Source of the DNA: Treponema sp.
GTDB lineage: Bacteria; Spirochaetota; Spirochaetia; Treponematales; Breznakiellaceae
Length of the DNA stretch: 6,947 nt
Reading direction: 5' to 3'
NCBI GenBank assembly: GCA_031261385.1
Contig: JAISJS010000087.1
Span: 1 to 6,947 of the forward strand
The position numbers and the translations under genes were made by a program. The notes beneath the pieces are model-generated. The model ran no database searches. It was not told the DNA's origin and was given only the letters and a program-made list of their open reading frames with translations. Below, piece after piece: positions 1 through 6,260 of this stretch. Each line of letters begins with the position of its first letter. The stretch's first letter is position 1.

Positions 1-1
1 G

Positions 2-766
2 GTAGATGAAGGGTCGAAGGTAGAAGAAACCGTTACCCTGAAATCCGTGGATTTGGTCCCTTTAGTTGCCGAATATGTACAGGCATGGCAACCTGAGGGA
101 TTAGGTCCTATTAGTTCACCAAGCGAGCCGGGAAAAGCAGCATTAACGGCCTTTGCAGATGAATTAGGATATTCAGAGGATTTGAGTAGCGCTATCTCCT
201 TTGGAATAGTGAAACAGGAAGGCGGGTTACCCTATCCTCAAGCAAAGGCGTCCAAATTTTCGGCGACCGATAAGAAAGGGATAAAAAGGGAAGGGATTAC
301 GCTTCTATCTTGGGTTGAATATCCGACAATTTACAGGGTACAAGAGGTGCAGTCCGGACAAGCAGTGGCCGGCACTAAAAACGTGGCTATTTTTCTTACC
401 CAGAGTGAAGCCGACGATTATGCGGATAAAATAAGACCGCAAGCCGCCAGTGGAGTTTCGATTGAGGTTGCAGGCTACAATATGGGTAAGGGTTTGACAA
501 TCACACTTTACAAACCGCTGGAAGGATCCACATTCGTTAATTGGCAGATGGTTTTAGTGGATCCTGCTCCTGCTCTGGACGCATTGGTCAAATTAAACAA
601 TGCCAGTGGAGAAGCTGCAGCAATTTATAAGTATGGTGAACTCCGTGCCAAAAGTAATACATGGTATACGTTTACTAATCCAAAAAATGAGAGTGAAAGT
701 TATTTTGCTATCAAACGAGTTACCGGTGAAACTGGCTATACTTGGGAAGTTTACAAAAAGAAATAA
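2..766 (+). CDS. hypothetical protein, 5'-truncated by the window edge
   Basis: The reading frame is open from base 2 to a TAA at 764-766, giving 254 visible residues. A GTG at 47 could in principle start it, but there is no purine-rich ribosome binding site before it and the frame upstream of it looks equally protein-like (VDEGSKVEETVTLKS). The real start is therefore probably left of the window. I do not recognise the family. The visible part has no obvious membrane segment or signal peptide. Its last 60 or so residues are rich in aromatic and alternating polar and hydrophobic residues (for example KSNTWYTFTNP and GYTWEVYKKK), which suggests a beta-rich domain ending in a basic tail. Codon use looks more AT-rich than in the transporter genes. 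A stem-loop follows 19 bp after the stop, so it is probably the last gene of its own transcript and unrelated to the transporter. Confidence 0.7.
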   Translation, partial: VDEGSKVEETVTLKSVDLVPLVAEYVQAWQPEGLGPISSPSEPGKAALTAFADELGYSEDLSSAISFGIVKQEGGLPYPQAKASKFSATDKKGIKREGITLLSWVEYPTIYRVQEVQSGQAVAGTKNVAIFLTQSEADDYADKIRPQAASGVSIEVAGYNMGKGLTITLYKPLEGSTFVNWQMVLVDPAPALDALVKLNNASGEAAAIYKYGELRAKSNTWYTFTNPKNESESYFAIKRVTGETGYTWEVYKKK

Positions 767-785
767 AATCGGCTATAGCGAAACA

Positions 786-809
786 CCGCCAAACGTCCGT
801 GTTTGGCGG
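786..809 (+). terminator. stem-loop, probable terminator of the upstream gene
   Basis: A perfect 9-bp stem (CCGCCAAAC at 786-794 with GTTTGGCGG at 801-809) encloses a 6-nt loop, 19 bp after the stop of the upstream hypothetical gene. The trailing sequence (ATAATTCTTTG) has only a short broken T run, so intrinsic termination may be inefficient. Position and stem strength support a terminator more than any other role. Confidence 0.6.
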
Positions 810-887
810 ATAATTCTTTGATGTTCAAGTTTTGTGTTTCCAAAGTTTAATAAAAGTCCTAATTGTATATCCGCGTCTATCTGCGGA

Positions 888-909
888 CCCTCCTCCTCCC
901 CCCATCCCC
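888..909. other. C-rich tract, G-rich on the minus strand
   Basis: A 22-base stretch of almost only C and T contains runs of three, six and four C separated by TCC units. Its complement carries several runs of G, so it could form a G-quadruplex or an i-motif. It lies just upstream of the ytfQ promoter in otherwise AT-rich DNA, next to a small stem (TCCGC at 870-874 with GCGGA at 883-887). Confidence 0.4.
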
Positions 910-920
910 GGACTTATTTC

Positions 921-980
921 AGTTTTTTCGCAAATTTTAACCGAATTTTCTTGACAGAATGAAATCCATGATCTTATAAT
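921..980 (+). promoter_or_regulatory. strong sigma70-type promoter of the ytfQ operon
   Basis: A consensus -35 hexamer TTGACA (951-956) and a consensus -10 hexamer TATAAT (975-980) are separated by 18 bp. The preceding 30 bp hold A and T runs (AGTTTTTT, AAATTTTAA, AATTTTC) resembling an UP element. Transcription would start near 987, giving a leader of about 44 nt before the ytfQ start. Two perfect hexamers imply high basal strength and the need for repression or attenuation if expression is regulated. Confidence 0.85.
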
Positions 981-985
981 GGGTT

Positions 986-1010
986 GTATACGTTGCGTGA
1001 ACGTACACGC
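986..1010. promoter_or_regulatory. candidate repressor operator at the ytfQ transcription start
   Basis: Two overlapping symmetric elements lie just downstream of the -10 box. GCGTG (995-999) and CACGC (1006-1010) flank a central ACGT, giving a 16-bp palindrome with one mismatched pair and a central CG, the layout typical of LacI-family operators. In addition GTATACGTT (986-994) and AACGTACAC (1000-1008) form an 8-of-9 inverted repeat. A repressor bound here would block the promoter. No regulator gene is present in the window, so the binding protein is unknown. The same symmetry could also fold in the RNA leader. Confidence 0.5.
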
Positions 1011-1020
1011 AAAATCCAAT

Positions 1021-1025
1021 GGAGG
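1021..1025 (+). promoter_or_regulatory. ribosome binding site that fixes the ytfQ start
   Basis: GGAGG lies 5 nt before the ATG at 1031. The in-frame ATG at 1019 immediately precedes and abuts this site, so it cannot use it. The signal peptide also begins properly at 1031 (MKLAKK). Confidence 0.85.
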
Positions 1026-1030
1026 AAAAC

Positions 1031-2101
1031 ATGAAATTAGCGAAGAAAGCATTGTTTGCCGGGTTGATCCTGGTAATCGCGGCGGGAATGGCGTTTGCCG
1101 GCGGCGGCGGCGACAGCAAGGGCGGCGTGACCAAGGGAATGGATCGCAAGATCGTGATGGGGTATTCCCAGATCGGCGCAGAATCCGAATGGCGGACTGC
1201 CTGCACCAACTCGGTAAAAGCCGCGGCGGAAGAATGGAATATCGATCTCCGGTTCTCCGATGCCCAGCAGCAGCAGCAGAATCAGCTTCAGGCGATTCGT
1301 ACCTTTATTCAGCAGAAAGTTGATATCATCGCCTTTACCCCGGTAGTAGAAACCGGCTGGGAAGCAATCCTTAAAGAATGTCTTGATGCAGGCATTCCGA
1401 CGATCTGCGTAGACCGCAGCATCGAAGGGTCGGATCGCGTAGCGGCCAATCCCAACGACAAGAACGATCCCGACAACTGGTTCACCGCCTTTATCGGTTC
1501 CGACATGGAACAGGAAGGCAACCGTGCGGCCAAATGGGTAATCGCAAACGCCGCCAAAATTAAACCCGGAAAAAGCGTTTACAATATCGCCGAGCTGCAG
1601 GGTACCGTCGGTTCTTCCGCCCAGATGGGCCGTTTCAAGGGTTTCCGTGATACCCTTGGGATAAATCCGACTAGCGCCCTTGGAACCAGCAAAGACGGCA
1701 AATTCAAGATCATCCTGAGCCAGACCGGTGACTTTACCCGGGCGCAGGGCAAACAGGTCATGGAAGCCTTCATGAAATCCAACGGCAATGACATTGATGT
1801 GCTTCTTGCGCATAACGATGATATGGCCATCGGCGCCATCCAGGCGATTCAGGAAGCCGGCAAGGTACCCGGTAAAGACATTGTCATCATCGGTATTGAT
1901 GCGGTAAAAGGCGCCTTTGAAGCAATGGTCGCAGGTACGATGAATGCGTCCATCGAATGTAACCCGCTGCTTGGTCCCCAGGTAATGGAAACTGCGGTAA
2001 AGATCCTCAACAAACAACCGGTTGAAAAATGGGTCGTTTCCACCGAAAGCGACTATGACCAGACCAACGCCGCCGCGGCCTATCCCACCCGGCAGTACTA
2101 G
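1031..2101 (+). CDS. ytfQ: periplasmic sugar-binding protein of a galactofuranose-type ABC importer (YtfQ family)
   Basis: The 356-residue protein captures a sugar in the periplasm and delivers it to the YtfT/YjfF channel. Residues 1-23 form a Sec signal peptide (basic MKLAKK, hydrophobic core, AFA cleavage motif). No lipobox cysteine follows, so the mature protein is probably soluble. The rest is a two-lobed type 1 periplasmic binding protein. Segments close to E. coli YtfQ include GYSQIGAESEWR (44-55), TPVVETGWE (103-111), DRS (128-130), AELQGTVG (187-194), SQTGDFTRAQGK (230-241) and AHNDDMAIGAIQAI (260-273). In E. coli the homologue binds galactofuranose; the substrate here is inferred from that resemblance. 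A run of five glutamines (79-83) replaces the QQKQ stretch of the E. coli protein. It is the first gene of the operon, with its own strong promoter and an inverted repeat before ytfR. Confidence 0.93.
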   Translation: MKLAKKALFAGLILVIAAGMAFAGGGGDSKGGVTKGMDRKIVMGYSQIGAESEWRTACTNSVKAAAEEWNIDLRFSDAQQQQQNQLQAIRTFIQQKVDIIAFTPVVETGWEAILKECLDAGIPTICVDRSIEGSDRVAANPNDKNDPDNWFTAFIGSDMEQEGNRAAKWVIANAAKIKPGKSVYNIAELQGTVGSSAQMGRFKGFRDTLGINPTSALGTSKDGKFKIILSQTGDFTRAQGKQVMEAFMKSNGNDIDVLLAHNDDMAIGAIQAIQEAGKVPGKDIVIIGIDAVKGAFEAMVAGTMNASIECNPLLGPQVMETAVKILNKQPVEKWVVSTESDYDQTNAAAAYPTRQY

Positions 2102-2108
2102 AAACACG

Positions 2109-2235
2109 GAGGAATAAAAACCACGAAGTCGAATAAGTCGAATAAGGAATAAAGAACGGAGGGAAATGATTACTAAGATGCCGTTTCTATATCTCACTTC
2201 TTTTACTTCTTCGACTTTGCGGTTAAAAATTCCTC
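2109..2235. repeat. long imperfect inverted repeat between ytfQ and ytfR
   Basis: Left arm 2109-2159 and right arm 2181-2235 are imperfectly complementary around a 21-nt loop. The best outer block is 2119-2138 against 2205-2224, where 17 of 20 positions pair. The arms also match at their outer ends (GAGGAAT 2109-2115 with ATTCCTC 2229-2235) and next to the loop (AACGG 2155-2159 with CCGTT 2181-2185). The left arm contains a 9-bp unit AAGTCGAAT twice in tandem (2126-2143) and a degraded third copy. In RNA it would form a large hairpin starting 8 nt after the ytfQ stop, able to shield the ytfQ 3' end or limit read-through into ytfR. It could also be a copy of a dispersed intergenic repeat. Confidence 0.7.
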
Positions 2236-2264
2236 TTCTTCTTTGATTGGTAATATGAATTGGC

Positions 2265-2272
2265 AAAGGGGG
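2265..2272 (+). promoter_or_regulatory. ribosome binding site that decides the ytfR start
   Basis: AAAGGGGG ends 4 nt before the ATG at 2277 but only 1 nt before the in-frame GTG at 2274. The ATG is therefore the better start. The site lies outside the preceding hairpin, so it stays accessible when the hairpin folds. Confidence 0.6.
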
Positions 2273-2276
2273 TGTG

Positions 2277-3824
2277 ATGGAAAAGCCTGACACAGACGTA
2301 ATCCTGCAAATGTCCGGTATCGACATTGTTTTTCCCGGGGTGCATGCTCTGGATTCGGTTGACTTTACCCTTCGCCGTAACGAGATACATTCTATCATGG
2401 GCGAGAACGGGGCGGGGAAGTCCACTCTTATTAAGGTTCTTACCGGCGTATATAAAAAAGGAAAGGGGACCATTACCCTTGACGGTGAAGAGATAAATCC
2501 GCAGAGCCCGCTTGAGGCGCGTTCTTACGGCGTGAATTCCGTCTATCAGGAAATTAATCTCTGCGATAATTTATCCGTTGCGGAAAATATTTTTATCGGC
2601 AGACAGAAAACAAGATTCGGAAAAATAAACTGGAAACAAATCAAGGCCGGCGCCGAAGAAGCGCTCCGCCGTCTTAATATATCAATAGATGTAAGCAAAC
2701 TGCTGGGCTCCTATTCGGTGGCGATTAAGCAGATGATCGCCATAGCCCGTGCGGTGGATATGAACTCTCGCGTGCTGATACTGGATGAGCCGACTTCGAG
2801 CCTTGACCGGCCGGAGGTTGAGCAGCTTTTTACGACGATCAGGAAACTTCGCGATGAAGGGTTAAGCGTCATTTTTATTTCCCACTTTCTCGATCAGATT
2901 TATGAACTCTGCGACCGGGTTACCGTTCTGCGCAACGGCAAACTTATCGGCGAATATGTGTTACAGGATCTGCCCCGGCTGGAATTGATTTCCAAGATGG
3001 TCGGCAAGGATTTTTCGAATCTTAAAAATCAAAACAAGAGTATCAGCAATAAAACGGCGAACGAAGTTTTTATTGAAGCAAAGGATCTTGGCAAGAAGCA
3101 TGTGGTGGAACCTTTTAATCTTCTGGTGCGCAGAGGTGAGACACTGGGTTTTGCGGGGCTGCTGGGGTCGGGCAGAACGGAAGTAGCCGGCCTCCTCTTT
3201 GGCATAGAAGAAGCGGATTCAGGAGATCTTGAGCTGAATAAACAAAAGAAGATATTTAAAAAGCCCAGGGATGCAATAAATCAGCTTATTGCTTTTTGTC
3301 CCGAGGACCGGAAAAAGAACGGTATTATTTATGAGCTTTCCGTGCGGGAAAATATTATTTTGGCAATGCAGGCAAAGCAGGGGATTTTTAAATCCATTCC
3401 CTTAAAAAAACAAATCGAAATAGCAGATGACTATATCAAAAAACTCGGAATTGTTACTCCGAGCCAGGATATTCCCGTGGGAAATCTTTCCGGCGGCAAC
3501 CAGCAAAAGGTGATTCTTGCTCGCTGGCTTGTGACAAGACCTGAGCTCTTGATACTCGATGAGCCGACACGGGGTATTGATGTTGCGGCCAAAGCGGAAA
3601 TCATGAACCTTGCCATGCAGTTGTGCGCAGAGGGAATGTCGCTTATTTTTATTTCTTCGGAGATCGAAGAAGTTATACGCTGTTCCGATCGCGTCGCGAT
3701 TATGCGTGACCGGAAAAAGATTGCCGAAATAGAAGGCGAAGACCTCCAGGCAGAAAAAATTCTTAACATAATAGCCGCCGATACAAGCGGGGCAGCTGCT
3801 TCCCCGCCTGGCGTGGAAGCTTAG
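2277..3824 (+). CDS. ytfR: double-domain ATPase of the sugar ABC importer (YtfR family)
   Basis: The 515-residue cytoplasmic protein contains two fused ABC ATPase domains and powers import through YtfT/YjfF. Domain 1 has Walker A GENGAGKST (42-50), Q-loop Q91, Walker B ending LILDEPT (167-173) and switch histidine H203. Its signature region reads SVAIKQ (147-152) rather than LSGGQ. Domain 2 has a Walker A-like GLLGSGRTE (294-302) lacking the catalytic lysine, a canonical signature LSGGNQQK (404-411), Walker B LLILDEPT (424-431) and serine in place of the switch histidine (ISSE, near 459-462). This complementary degeneration is usual in the RbsA/MglA/YtfR group and predicts one fully competent ATP site. 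CPEDRKKNG (341-349) is another hallmark shared with YtfR. The C-terminal tail after residue 501 is Ala/Pro-rich and looks unconserved. The gene ends 9 bp before ytfT. Confidence 0.95.
   Translation: MEKPDTDVILQMSGIDIVFPGVHALDSVDFTLRRNEIHSIMGENGAGKSTLIKVLTGVYKKGKGTITLDGEEINPQSPLEARSYGVNSVYQEINLCDNLSVAENIFIGRQKTRFGKINWKQIKAGAEEALRRLNISIDVSKLLGSYSVAIKQMIAIARAVDMNSRVLILDEPTSSLDRPEVEQLFTTIRKLRDEGLSVIFISHFLDQIYELCDRVTVLRNGKLIGEYVLQDLPRLELISKMVGKDFSNLKNQNKSISNKTANEVFIEAKDLGKKHVVEPFNLLVRRGETLGFAGLLGSGRTEVAGLLFGIEEADSGDLELNKQKKIFKKPRDAINQLIAFCPEDRKKNGIIYELSVRENIILAMQAKQGIFKSIPLKKQIEIADDYIKKLGIVTPSQDIPVGNLSGGNQQKVILARWLVTRPELLILDEPTRGIDVAAKAEIMNLAMQLCAEGMSLIFISSEIEEVIRCSDRVAIMRDRKKIAEIEGEDLQAEKILNIIAADTSGAAASPPGVEA
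3787..3807 (+). other. stem-loop at the 3' end of ytfR
   Basis: GCGGGG (3787-3792) pairs perfectly with CCCCGC (3802-3807) around a 9-nt loop, within the last codons of ytfR and 15 nt before the AGGGG ribosome binding site of ytfT (3823-3827). There is no T run, so it is not a terminator. It could affect RNA stability or translation of ytfT, or be a by-product of the Ala/Pro-rich tail. Confidence 0.35.
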
Positions 3825-3833
3825 GGGATAGCC

Positions 3834-4907
3834 ATGGCAGGAAAAATAACTTTTCAGACGATTGCAAAAAGCAAAGTGTTCAGCGCCCTGATTGTGCTGG
3901 CCCTGCTGCTGCTGTTCAATTTGTTTTTTACCAAAAACTTTTTTGTCATCACCATTCGCGAAGGCCATCTTTTCGGCACCCTCATAGACATCCTTAACCG
4001 CGGCGCCCCGCTGATGCTCCTTTCAATGGGAATGACCCTGGTTATCGCCGCCACCGGTGGAACGGATCTTTCTGTCGGGGCAATCATCGCCATTACCGCC
4101 GCCATGGTTTCAAAATTGATTGGCGGAAACCTCGTGATGGTAGACGGCGTGCAAACCTATGTAACCAACACGCCGATGATCCTGGCGATCGTCATTTCAC
4201 TCGGTTTGGCAATGGGTTTGGGCCTGTGGAACGGAATACTTGTAACGTACGGCAAAATTCAGCCGATTGTGGCGACACTGGTATTGATGGTTGCAGGCCG
4301 CGGTATAGCCCAGCTTATCACCAACGGGCAAATCATCACCGTTTATTACAAGCCGTTTTTTTATATAGGCGGCGGGTGGTTTCTCGGTCTGCCGTTCGCC
4401 ATTTTTATTGCGATTTTTGTTTTTATTTTAGCCCAGCTTTTTACCCGCAGGACATCCCTCGGTCTTTTTATCGAATCGGTAGGCGGCAACACACAGGCAA
4501 GCTGGTATGCGGGTATCAACGAAAAAGGGGTAAAATTATTCAGTTTTATTTTCTGCGGTTTCTGCGCCGGTGTTGCGGGACTTATCATCTGTTCAAACAT
4601 AAAATCGGCTGACGCCAACAACGCGGGGCTCAACACCGAACTGGATGCGATCCTTGCGGCGGTTATCGGCGGCACGAGTATGTCAGGCGGCAAGTTCAGT
4701 CTTGCAGGCAGCCTTGTCGGCGCATTATTGATACAAACGCTGACCACGACAATCTACGCATTCGGCGTGCCGCCGGAAGTTTCTTTGGTAGTAAAATCGC
4801 TCGTCGTCGTGCTGGTGTGTTTCCTTCAATCCAGTGTGATGGGTAACCTTTTTGCGAAATTGAGCGGCAGGACTGCCGCCGCAAAAAGCCGGGAGGCGGC
4901 GGTATGA
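3834..4907 (+). CDS. ytfT: inner-membrane permease of the sugar ABC importer (YtfT family)
   Basis: The 357-residue polytopic membrane protein of the BPD_transp_2 (RbsC-like) family forms one half of the channel. An N-terminal membrane segment (about 16-39) is followed by REGHLFGTLIDILNRGAP (42-59), GMTLVIAATGGTDLSVGA (66-83), WNGILV (132-137), KIQPIVATLVLMVAGRGIAQ (141-160), SADANNAGL (258-266) and AVIGGTSMSGGKFSL (276-290). All closely match E. coli YtfT, including the diagnostic ADANNAG motif. The cytoplasmic coupling segment that contacts the ATPase is probably around GGNTQASWYAGI (217-228). An AGGGG ribosome binding site (3823-3827) overlaps the last bases of ytfR, suggesting coupled translation. 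The C-terminus (about 341-357) is basic and cytoplasmic-like. The stop overlaps the start of yjfF by 4 bp. Confidence 0.93.
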   Translation: MAGKITFQTIAKSKVFSALIVLALLLLFNLFFTKNFFVITIREGHLFGTLIDILNRGAPLMLLSMGMTLVIAATGGTDLSVGAIIAITAAMVSKLIGGNLVMVDGVQTYVTNTPMILAIVISLGLAMGLGLWNGILVTYGKIQPIVATLVLMVAGRGIAQLITNGQIITVYYKPFFYIGGGWFLGLPFAIFIAIFVFILAQLFTRRTSLGLFIESVGGNTQASWYAGINEKGVKLFSFIFCGFCAGVAGLIICSNIKSADANNAGLNTELDAILAAVIGGTSMSGGKFSLAGSLVGALLIQTLTTTIYAFGVPPEVSLVVKSLVVVLVCFLQSSVMGNLFAKLSGRTAAAKSREAAV

Positions 4908-5899
4908 ATAAACTCAACAAAATGCGGTTTATACTTCCCTCCTCAAAATATCTTTCGGTTATCGCCGCCGCAGTTCTTTTTTTTATTGCCTTTATCGCCG
5001 GTTCGGTACTGTACCGCGGCTTTTTCAGCCTGCAAACTTTTTTAAATCTTTTTATCGACAAGTCCTTCCTGCTTGTATCTGCAACGGGAATGACGCTGGT
5101 GATTCTTTCCGGGGGTATCGATCTTTCAGTCGGCTCCGTGCTGGCTTTTACTACGATGGTGATTGCCTCCCTGACCGAAGCCGCCCACTTGAACCCGTTC
5201 CTCGCGATTTTGATAGGCCTTGCCGCGGGCGCCCTTATGGGTTTTGGCATGGGGCTGATGATCGCCTACTGGAACGTGCCGCCGTTTATCGCAACGCTGG
5301 CGGGAATGTTTTTTGCACGCGGCGCCTGTTATTTGATCAGCATCCAGTCTATCGCGATGCGGGATAAAACCATGCAGGCGCTGGCTTTATGGAAGTTCCG
5401 TTTTGGCCGCGCCGGTTTTATTTCCATCAATGTACTGATTGCCCTCGTGATAATTCTTATCGGGATATACCTGTCCCTCCACACCAAATTCGGCAGAAAC
5501 ATTTATGCCATAGGCGGCAACGAAACGTCCGCCTTGCTCATGGCCGTTCCCGTCAAGCGGACAAAAATATTGATCTACACGATAAACGGTTTTTGTTCCG
5601 CCATGGCCGGCGTGGTATTCAGCTTTTATATGCTTTCCGGTTACGGCCTGCACGCCCAGGGCATGGAGATGGACGTCATCGCCGCAGTGGTCATCGGCGG
5701 CACCCTGCTTGCCGGCGGCACCGGCTACGTTTTCGGCTCGGTCTTTGGCGTCCTGACCCTTGGGATCATCCAATCGCTCATCATGTTTAACGGAACGATC
5801 AATTCCTGGTGGACCAAGATAACCGTCGGGGTTCTGCTGCTGGTCTTTATCGGGCTGCAGCGATTTATCGTGGCGGTGGGTGATAAACGGGCCGAATAA
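4904..5899 (+). CDS. yjfF: second inner-membrane permease of the sugar ABC importer (YjfF family)
   Basis: The 331-residue BPD_transp_2 membrane protein pairs with YtfT to form a heterodimeric channel, as in E. coli, where ytfT and yjfF are also adjacent. Matching segments include GMTLVILSGGIDLSVGSVLAF (62-82), PPFIATLAGMFFARG (126-140), TKFGRNIYAIGGNETSA (194-210, the likely ATPase-coupling loop), VVIGGTLLAGGTG (262-274) and FNGTINSWWTKI (295-306). The start overlaps the ytfT stop in an ATGA and follows GGGAGG (4891-4896) by 7 nt. It is the last gene of the operon. No sugar kinase, mutase or other catabolic gene follows, so the sugar's fate must be encoded elsewhere. Confidence 0.93.
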   Translation: MNKLNKMRFILPSSKYLSVIAAAVLFFIAFIAGSVLYRGFFSLQTFLNLFIDKSFLLVSATGMTLVILSGGIDLSVGSVLAFTTMVIASLTEAAHLNPFLAILIGLAAGALMGFGMGLMIAYWNVPPFIATLAGMFFARGACYLISIQSIAMRDKTMQALALWKFRFGRAGFISINVLIALVIILIGIYLSLHTKFGRNIYAIGGNETSALLMAVPVKRTKILIYTINGFCSAMAGVVFSFYMLSGYGLHAQGMEMDVIAAVVIGGTLLAGGTGYVFGSVFGVLTLGIIQSLIMFNGTINSWWTKITVGVLLLVFIGLQRFIVAVGDKRAE

Positions 5900-5901
5900 A
5901 A

Positions 5902-5931
5902 AAGGTGACTGACGCCGGCGCCTTGTTTGAC
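5902..5931 (+). terminator. weak terminator-like stem after yjfF
   Basis: AAGGTG (5902-5907) pairs with CGCCTT (5919-5924), including one G-U pair, and is followed by a short T-rich TTGTTTG. A competing palindrome CGCCGGCG (5913-5920) sits inside. It begins 3 nt after the yjfF stop and precedes a new promoter, which fits the end of the operon, but the T run is short. Confidence 0.4.
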
Positions 5932-5955
5932 AAATAACAATAAATATGTGATAAT
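5927..5955 (+). promoter_or_regulatory. promoter of the toxin-antitoxin pair
   Basis: TTGACA (5927-5932) is followed after 17 bp by GATAAT (5950-5955), which matches five of six -10 consensus bases. A TG one base upstream of it (5947-5948) adds an extended -10 element. Transcription would start around 5962, inside the inverted repeat described next. Confidence 0.75.
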
Positions 5956-5982
5956 ATATACATAAGGTATACAATGTATATA
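5955..5982. promoter_or_regulatory. inverted repeat, likely antitoxin operator
   Basis: TATATACAT (5955-5963) and ATGTATATA (5974-5982) are a perfect 9-bp inverted repeat with a 10-bp spacer that contains a further palindrome, GTATAC (5967-5972). It overlaps the last base of the -10 box and the expected start site. Ribbon-helix-helix antitoxins of the RelB/DinJ type usually repress their own promoter by binding such repeats, so autoregulation is inferred. Confidence 0.6.
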
Positions 5983-5996
5983 AATGAGGTTGGTAT

Positions 5997-6260
5997 ATGG
6001 AACTTACAAGCATAAATGTCCGAATGGACAAAGAAATCAAAAAAGAAGCTGAAAAGCTGTTTTCTGAATTTGGCATGACTATGTCAACAGCCGTCAATGT
6101 TTTTGTTCGTCAAGCAGTAAGGCAAAGAAAGTTACCCTTTGAAATTACTGCTGAAGCGACTTCAAAACCTCATCCTGTATCTGGTTTAGGTAAAGGGAAA
6201 ATATGGATGGCAGACGATTTTGATGCTCCTCTTGAAGAAATGAAAGAGTACATGGAATGA
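5997..6260 (+). CDS. RelB/DinJ-type antitoxin with a PIN-partner-like C-terminal tail
   Basis: This 87-residue protein should neutralise the PIN toxin encoded next and repress the shared promoter. Residues about 1-50 (TSINVRMDKEIKKEAEKLF, then GMTMSTAVNVFVRQAV) form the ribbon-helix-helix DNA-binding domain typical of RelB/DinJ antitoxins, ending LPFEI as in that family. The tail differs: GKGKIWMADDFDAPLEEMKEY (66-86) resembles the toxin-binding end of the small antitoxins (Phd or DUF2281-like) that usually accompany PIN toxins. GAGG (5986-5989) lies 7 nt before the ATG. The stop overlaps the toxin start in an ATGA. The gene is clearly more AT-rich than the transporter genes, which suggests separate acquisition. 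The RelB/DinJ call is firm; the origin of the tail is from recalled family resemblance. Confidence 0.85.
   Translation: MELTSINVRMDKEIKKEAEKLFSEFGMTMSTAVNVFVRQAVRQRKLPFEITAEATSKPHPVSGLGKGKIWMADDFDAPLEEMKEYME

Noticed and set aside
47..766. GTG at 47 as the true start of the first gene
   Set aside because: There is no ribosome binding site before it, and the same frame is open and protein-like up to the left edge of the window.
1019..2101. ATG at 1019 as the ytfQ start
   Set aside because: It abuts the GGAGG that serves the ATG at 1031, and it would put acidic residues ahead of the signal peptide.
2126..2150. CRISPR-like tandem repeats
   Set aside because: The units are only 9 bp, directly adjacent without spacers, and degrade by the third copy.
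1037..2473. A 478-codon open frame on the minus strand across ytfQ and the ytfR start
   Set aside because: It is antisense to ytfQ, which has a signal peptide, ribosome binding site, promoter and clear family matches. The antisense product shows no recognisable domain and crosses the intercistronic repeat.
2274..3824. GTG at 2274 as the ytfR start
   Set aside because: It is only 1 nt from the G-run of the ribosome binding site, while the ATG at 2277 has workable spacing. The difference is a single residue.
2277..3824. Inactivated ATPase because of the missing lysine in domain 2 and the odd signature in domain 1
   Set aside because: The same complementary degeneration occurs in E. coli YtfR and in the RbsA/MglA group, so it is normal for this family.
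5387..6097. A 236-codon minus-strand open frame over the end of yjfF and the toxin-antitoxin promoter
   Set aside because: It lies antisense to two well supported genes and a promoter region, and its predicted protein has no family resemblance.
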